A DNA stretch of 64,000 nucleotides from positions 62,001-126,000 of the forward strand of contig QZCP01000557.1 of assembly GCA_003956705.1 (NCBI GenBank), written 5' to 3'. The stretch is from Brevipalpus yothersi. Taxonomy: Eukaryota > Arthropoda > Arachnida > Trombidiformes > Tenuipalpidae. How positions within the stretch are numbered: the first letter of the stretch is position 1; every line of letters starts with the position of its first letter. The notes under the pieces are model-generated. The model worked only from the letters and a program-made list of their open reading frames with translations, did no database searches and was not told the DNA's origin. Made by a program: the position numbers and the translations under genes. This document shows positions 59,551 to 64,000 of this stretch, in pieces.

Positions 59551-62201
59551 ATGTCCTCTAATTGTGTAATCACAGCATCACCGGAATACGATAAACTCCG
59601 GTCAAACATAGCCATCAATGAAGCGAATAGCTGTAATGACATAAACCTAAGCCCGGTAAGTTCTCCATACACACCGGCTCGAACGCCGGATACATGGGAA
59701 CTACCGGAAATATACGATCATCGAACACCATGGATTGGTAAGTGTTTACACATGTACTACTCACACACACACATACACACAATATTTCATCATCATATTG
59801 TTGCCCTCTTTCATTTTGATCGATTGATTCTGGGTAGATGAATTTTCTGGTCTTCCTCGCCCGAATATTGATCTCGATTATTAATTAGTCTCTCTCTCTC
59901 TCTCTTTTTTCTTCCAAACCTTTTTTACCATTGATGGTGGTGATTTGGCTTCTTTGGGCGAGCTGCCGCCTCCTGGCAAATATCATCGAGTCTCGATCAT
60001 CCTTAGAATCATCTCATTATTTAGCCTCTTATTTACCTTCATCATCTCATTGGATTTTCTTAGCACCGCATTTCGATTGATCGGTGGAAAGTATGCTGGC
60101 CAAATTATATCAGAAAGTGAAGTTGTTCGCAATCCTATTGGTGGTCTGATTATTGGAATATTGGTCACAGTTTTGGTACAAAGTTCCTCAACATCCACTT
60201 CAATTGCTGTCACACTTGTGGCCTCTGAATGTAAGAAGTAGTAATAGTTTTCTTTATTTCTCTTGCTGATACTCCATATTTTTCTTCCTTACACATCCAA
60301 TTAAGCTGATTTCCTTATACTCATTCTCTTTTCTCTCTCCATTTTTGAATATTAATTAATGAATACCCAAATTATCGTCACATGCTAATATGCACCAGAA
60401 AAAAAATATTTGAAAAAATTTTTTCTCTTTTTTCTCTAATCATCCATTTAAAGTGATCATTATCCGATGTCTCCTATTTGAAATTTTTGCCTTCCAAAAA
60501 GAATTTATTCACACAATTTTCTCTCTCTCTTTTTGCTTCCCACCTTCTCTCTTTTTCCACTTTTTCAGTGAACGAAGAGGGATGACCAATTTTAATCATT
60601 TTAATTTTCTTCCAGTGATTAGGGTTAAGGAAGCAATACCTATTGTGATGGGGGCCAACATTGGAACTTCGATCACTAATACCATAGTAATAATTTAGTT
60701 CAGTTATTATAATTCTAGCTCAGTCAAAGATTTCAATCAGCTCTCATGAAAATTCGCTGTTATAATAATATTTATTACATATAATTGAGCGAGCTAAAGA
60801 TTCAGGATTTTTTCACATAATTTTTTTCTACTAATTTGCATTTTTTTCTCCATCTCTTTCTTCGATTTCAGGTCTCACTGATGCAGGCTTCGGATAGAAA
60901 TGAATTCCGCTTAGCCTTTGCGGCCGCTACTGTCCACGACATGTTCAATTGCTTAACTGTGATAGTCTTATTACCACTCGAAGTGACCACTTCTTATCTG
61001 GAAAAAACTAGTGGATATTTGGTCAAAATTACCGATGTTGATCCCAACAAGGAGCCCGCTGCAGGCCCACAATTTGTCAAATCGATTACCAAAGCGGTAA
61101 CATCCATTTTTGTTGAGGTAATTATGTGATTTATTTTCACATGGTCCTAGTGATAGTTGATTCTTGACACTCATTGATCGAATTATCAGCTCATGATGAC
61201 GTTCATTGATCTTTGACTGCTTTTATATCCAACTTTTCAATTTGTGATGTGATCGAATTTCGTCTAGATAATGTTCAATATTTCTTCAACTCATCCTCAA
61301 TGAGTACCAATATCAATGGTCTATCATGTTCCATGTGAACGAGATTTTTTCTACCACTTTCATTCCTCTGCAAATTGCATAAGTTCTTCTGCCATTGAAT
61401 ACATCGAGAGAAGATTATCGATACAAATTGAATTACAATCAGCTCTTCCTTTCCCACAGAAGATGGGCACGTCTTTGTTCTTTATGTGTTACTGAGAACT
61501 TGTTCAGATAATTCAGCCATTAACCAGCCTACGCTGCCCTTAACCATGAAAATGTAGACACCCAGCAATCAGCAATCTCTTAATTGATGTTCAGCTCATG
61601 TTGCAAATCGATTTTATCGTCTAGATACTCATGCATGTACATGTATTCTCTCTGGAATCATGAAGCTAACACGTTACTCTATCATCACCACCATCCGATA
61701 GACTGTTGAATATCCTGGAATCCATCTCTTGATTGACTTCTTTCCCTAGAGATTATGTTCATGCCATCAATTAACAGCCAAAATCTGATGGAAAAGAAGC
61801 TTAATCATAAGTAGAGCCTTTGTTGAATTTAATATTCCAAATGAGTTTGTGTGTATACTGTCATTCTGTGTACAGAACAATCAGCGACAAATTTCTGATC
61901 ATGACTGTCTATTCTGGGATGCATAATGATTCTTCTTCATGCTAATGATGAATCTGACTCGTTCCGTTGCATAAGCATGAACACTTTGCTTTTCAATTGT
62001 GATTTTTATAGAGCTAGGATCATTTGCACAACTTTTTCAATTTGGTTGAGAGTCATCAGAGTCAATTCTTCTTTCTTCTCCAAATCAAATAATGATACAT
62101 CCGATCAGAGGTCAAGCATACCCATATCCATTCATACTTGCATCTCTACTGATTAATTCAAAATTTATGACCAAATGTAACTGAAATTTCTCTCTCTCTC
62201 T

Positions 62202-62246
<45 letters not shown>

Positions 62247-64000
62247 TTACCAGCTTGATCCTGATGTTATCAAGCGAATCATCAATGGAAGTACAACGGA
62301 AGACGATACTCTGCTGTTGAAAAATAGTGAGACACTTTTCATTCTCTTTTTCCCTTAATTCAATATGATCCTCAAGTTCATTAATTCAAACGGATGTGTA
62401 TTTTATATTTGCATCTCTCTCTCTTTCCCCTCTTACTTACTTATCATAGGCGGTGCCCTTCTCAATTCATTGGCATTGAAGGATAGTCTTTCAGGGATCA
62501 TATTGCTGGTTACTTCCCTGATCATGTTGAGTTCATGCCTCATATTGATGGTCAAGATTCTTCACTCATTGTTGAAGTGAGTTGAGCAATACTTATTACA
62601 CACAGCTGAGAATCAATTCTCATCAGAAATGTAGTCATGGTATCTCATGATATCCTCCATAAGTCAACTGCCACTCGAACAACTCATAATCGCACAACTT
62701 CGAAGCACAACTATACTGCTCTCCAAGGCGAGACTCTATTCAAACATCACTTTTTTTATAGATCAAGCAGTAATCCACATCGAAAGGGGTATCATATATG
62801 ATGCTCAATTATATAGGATGCTAGATGCTGGCTTTACTTCCGATTTGCTTTCCCTATCGTGATGACTTTTTTTTCTTCTTCTTGTTTCTGATGAGATTTG
62901 TTTCAATCTTTTACTTCAATTGATTTCCGTTCAAATTTTTTTCCGCTTCTATCTCTCCTCACTATACTAACCTACATTTGACCTTTATCCTTTCTTGTCT
63001 CATAATTATGCAGAGGAAAAATAGCAACTCTCATCAAGAAATACGTCAATGCAGAATATGAATTACCATGGTCTTTGTTGTTAGATTATATGGCCATTTT
63101 TATGGGATGTATAATAACAATTTTGGTTCAGAGTAGCTCAGTTTTCACCTCTGCACTCACACCTCTTGCTGGAATTGGCGTCATTTCATTGGAAAGAATT
63201 TATCCACTTACACTTGGCTCTAACGTTGGCACCACAACCACTGGAATTCTTGCGGCGATGACTGCTGACAATCGTGTGCTAAAAGATACCCTACAATTGG
63301 CATTTTGTCATCTTTTATTCAACATCAGTGGAATTTTAATCTTCTATCCGATTCCATTCATGCGATTACCAATTCGATTAGCTCGAATGTTGGGCAACAT
63401 TACAGCTGAATATCGATGGTTCAGTGGAGTATATCTCATCTCACTTTTTTTCCTGATCCCTGGTTTCTTCTTCCTCATTTCCCTTGGAGGTCCCAGAGTA
63501 TTTGCCATCTCTCTTATCATCACTTTCGTCCTTTTATCACTCATAATCATCATCAATATCATTCAAGCAAGGCGTCCAAGTACGTATGCCCACCAACATA
63601 TTCCAGCAAATATGAAGATCACTCTGATTCTTACCTCTCTGTGCAATTAAATTTTAATCAATAATTTCATCATTTCAGGCTGGCTGCCACTGAGGTATCA
63701 AACTTGGGATTGGTTGCCACTTTGGATGCATTCATTGGATCCGTTCGATAATTTTTTAACTCGATTGCTGGAAAATGCGAGTTTTTTACAATGCTGTGTA
63801 CCTCAGCGAAGAGGACACGATGTAGCCGCCCTCGGCATGAGGACAAATCAGTCTCAACTTCATATTCTGGATGGATCAAGGTGTCAGGTATGCTCTTCGA
63901 GTGAAAATCATTTGGCCGCTGGTTTCGATGATTTAACCATCATCGAAGTGAATGGTAAAACGTACACTTCGGTTAAAGATAAAGAAAGCACTCATCTGTG
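59551..64000 (+). CDS. SLC34-type Na+/phosphate cotransporter, 3' end outside window
   Basis: Coding exons are 59551-59737, about 59940-60230, 60616-60686, 60872-61117, 62254-62326, 62450-62576, 63014-63579 and 63679 onwards, giving at least 627 residues before the edge. The type II Na/Pi fold shows both inverted repeats. The first has VLVQSSSTSTS, IPIVMGANIGTSITNTIV, QASDRNEF and AATVHDMFNCLTVIVLLPLE. The second has ILVQSSSVFTS, YPLTLGSNVGTTTTGILAAM and AFCHLLFNISGI. A conserved DWLPLWMHSLDP follows the last helices and opens the cytosolic tail. The loop between the halves carries an Asn-Gly-Ser site (INGST). The family takes up inorganic phosphate with sodium across the plasma membrane. Phase fits at every junction, but the second exon lacks an AG acceptor (see findings). 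The final exon is still open at 64000. Confidence 0.9.
62189..62241. repeat. (CT)n microsatellite forming a polypyrimidine tract
   Basis: Two CT runs (62189-62204 and 62211-62241) end 12 bases before the cag acceptor of the SLC34 exon at 62254. The repeat therefore probably doubles as the polypyrimidine tract of that 3' splice site. Confidence 0.9.

Noticed and set aside
59838..59884. Possible extra SLC34 exon after a gggtag acceptor
   Set aside because: The phase-compatible frame runs into taa at 59882 with no GT donor before it, so it cannot bridge exon 1 and the next exon.
1..64000. CRISPR arrays, tRNA or rRNA genes, bacterial operons
   Set aside because: No spaced direct repeats, no cloverleaf with recognisable T-loop and boxes, and no ribosomal sequence were seen; the gene structure is eukaryotic.

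Overview
The window is eukaryotic and almost certainly from a metazoan, probably an arthropod. It is AT-rich. Its genes have several exons separated by many very short GT-AG introns (about 55-130 bp) and use the standard code. The gene set is animal: NCKAP1/Hem, DONSON, GNB1L, TMED2, UQCR11, an SLC16-type transporter and an SLC34 Na+/phosphate cotransporter. The small introns and compact right half fit a mite or similar small-genome arthropod, but the species cannot be fixed from the sequence alone. There is one 761-base assembly gap (37215-37975) and one single-base N (27016).

Region 1 (1-20870) has no gene I can support. It is packed with (GA)n/(CT)n arrays, roughly one long array every 1-2 kb, whose translations give only Glu-Arg or Leu-Ser repeats.

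Region 2 (20871-35060) is a degenerate tandem triplication. The ancestral unit was GNB1L(+), DONSON(-), BTB-like gene(+), preceded by a non-coding block. Unit 3 keeps intact GNB1L and DONSON and has lost the BTB gene. Units 1 and 2 keep BTB-like genes but carry only wrecked GNB1L and DONSON. The two wrecked DONSON copies share one internal deletion, so units 1 and 2 probably arose from a single already-damaged copy. Unit 1's BTB gene reads as a double-BTB protein if the single N is a spurious base.

Region 3 (35163-50071, minus) is one monocarboxylate-transporter-like (SLC16/MFS) gene. It has five coding exons and 1056 residues, with long disordered ends. Its 9-kb first intron holds an intronless plus-strand gene for a four-helix membrane protein built from an internal duplication, and a second, doubtful ORF.

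Region 4 (51293-64000) is gene-dense. It holds NCKAP1 (17 coding exons, 1134 residues, minus), a UQCR11-like complex III subunit (minus), and TMED2/p24-beta (plus), which diverges from UQCR11. Next come an unexplained GC-richer, CpG-rich stretch and an SLC34-type Na+/phosphate cotransporter (plus) that runs off the right edge. One intron of the SLC34 gene has no AG acceptor where one is needed. Exon borders were derived by hand from splice signals and reading phase; each complete multi-exon model closes in phase to a stop codon.
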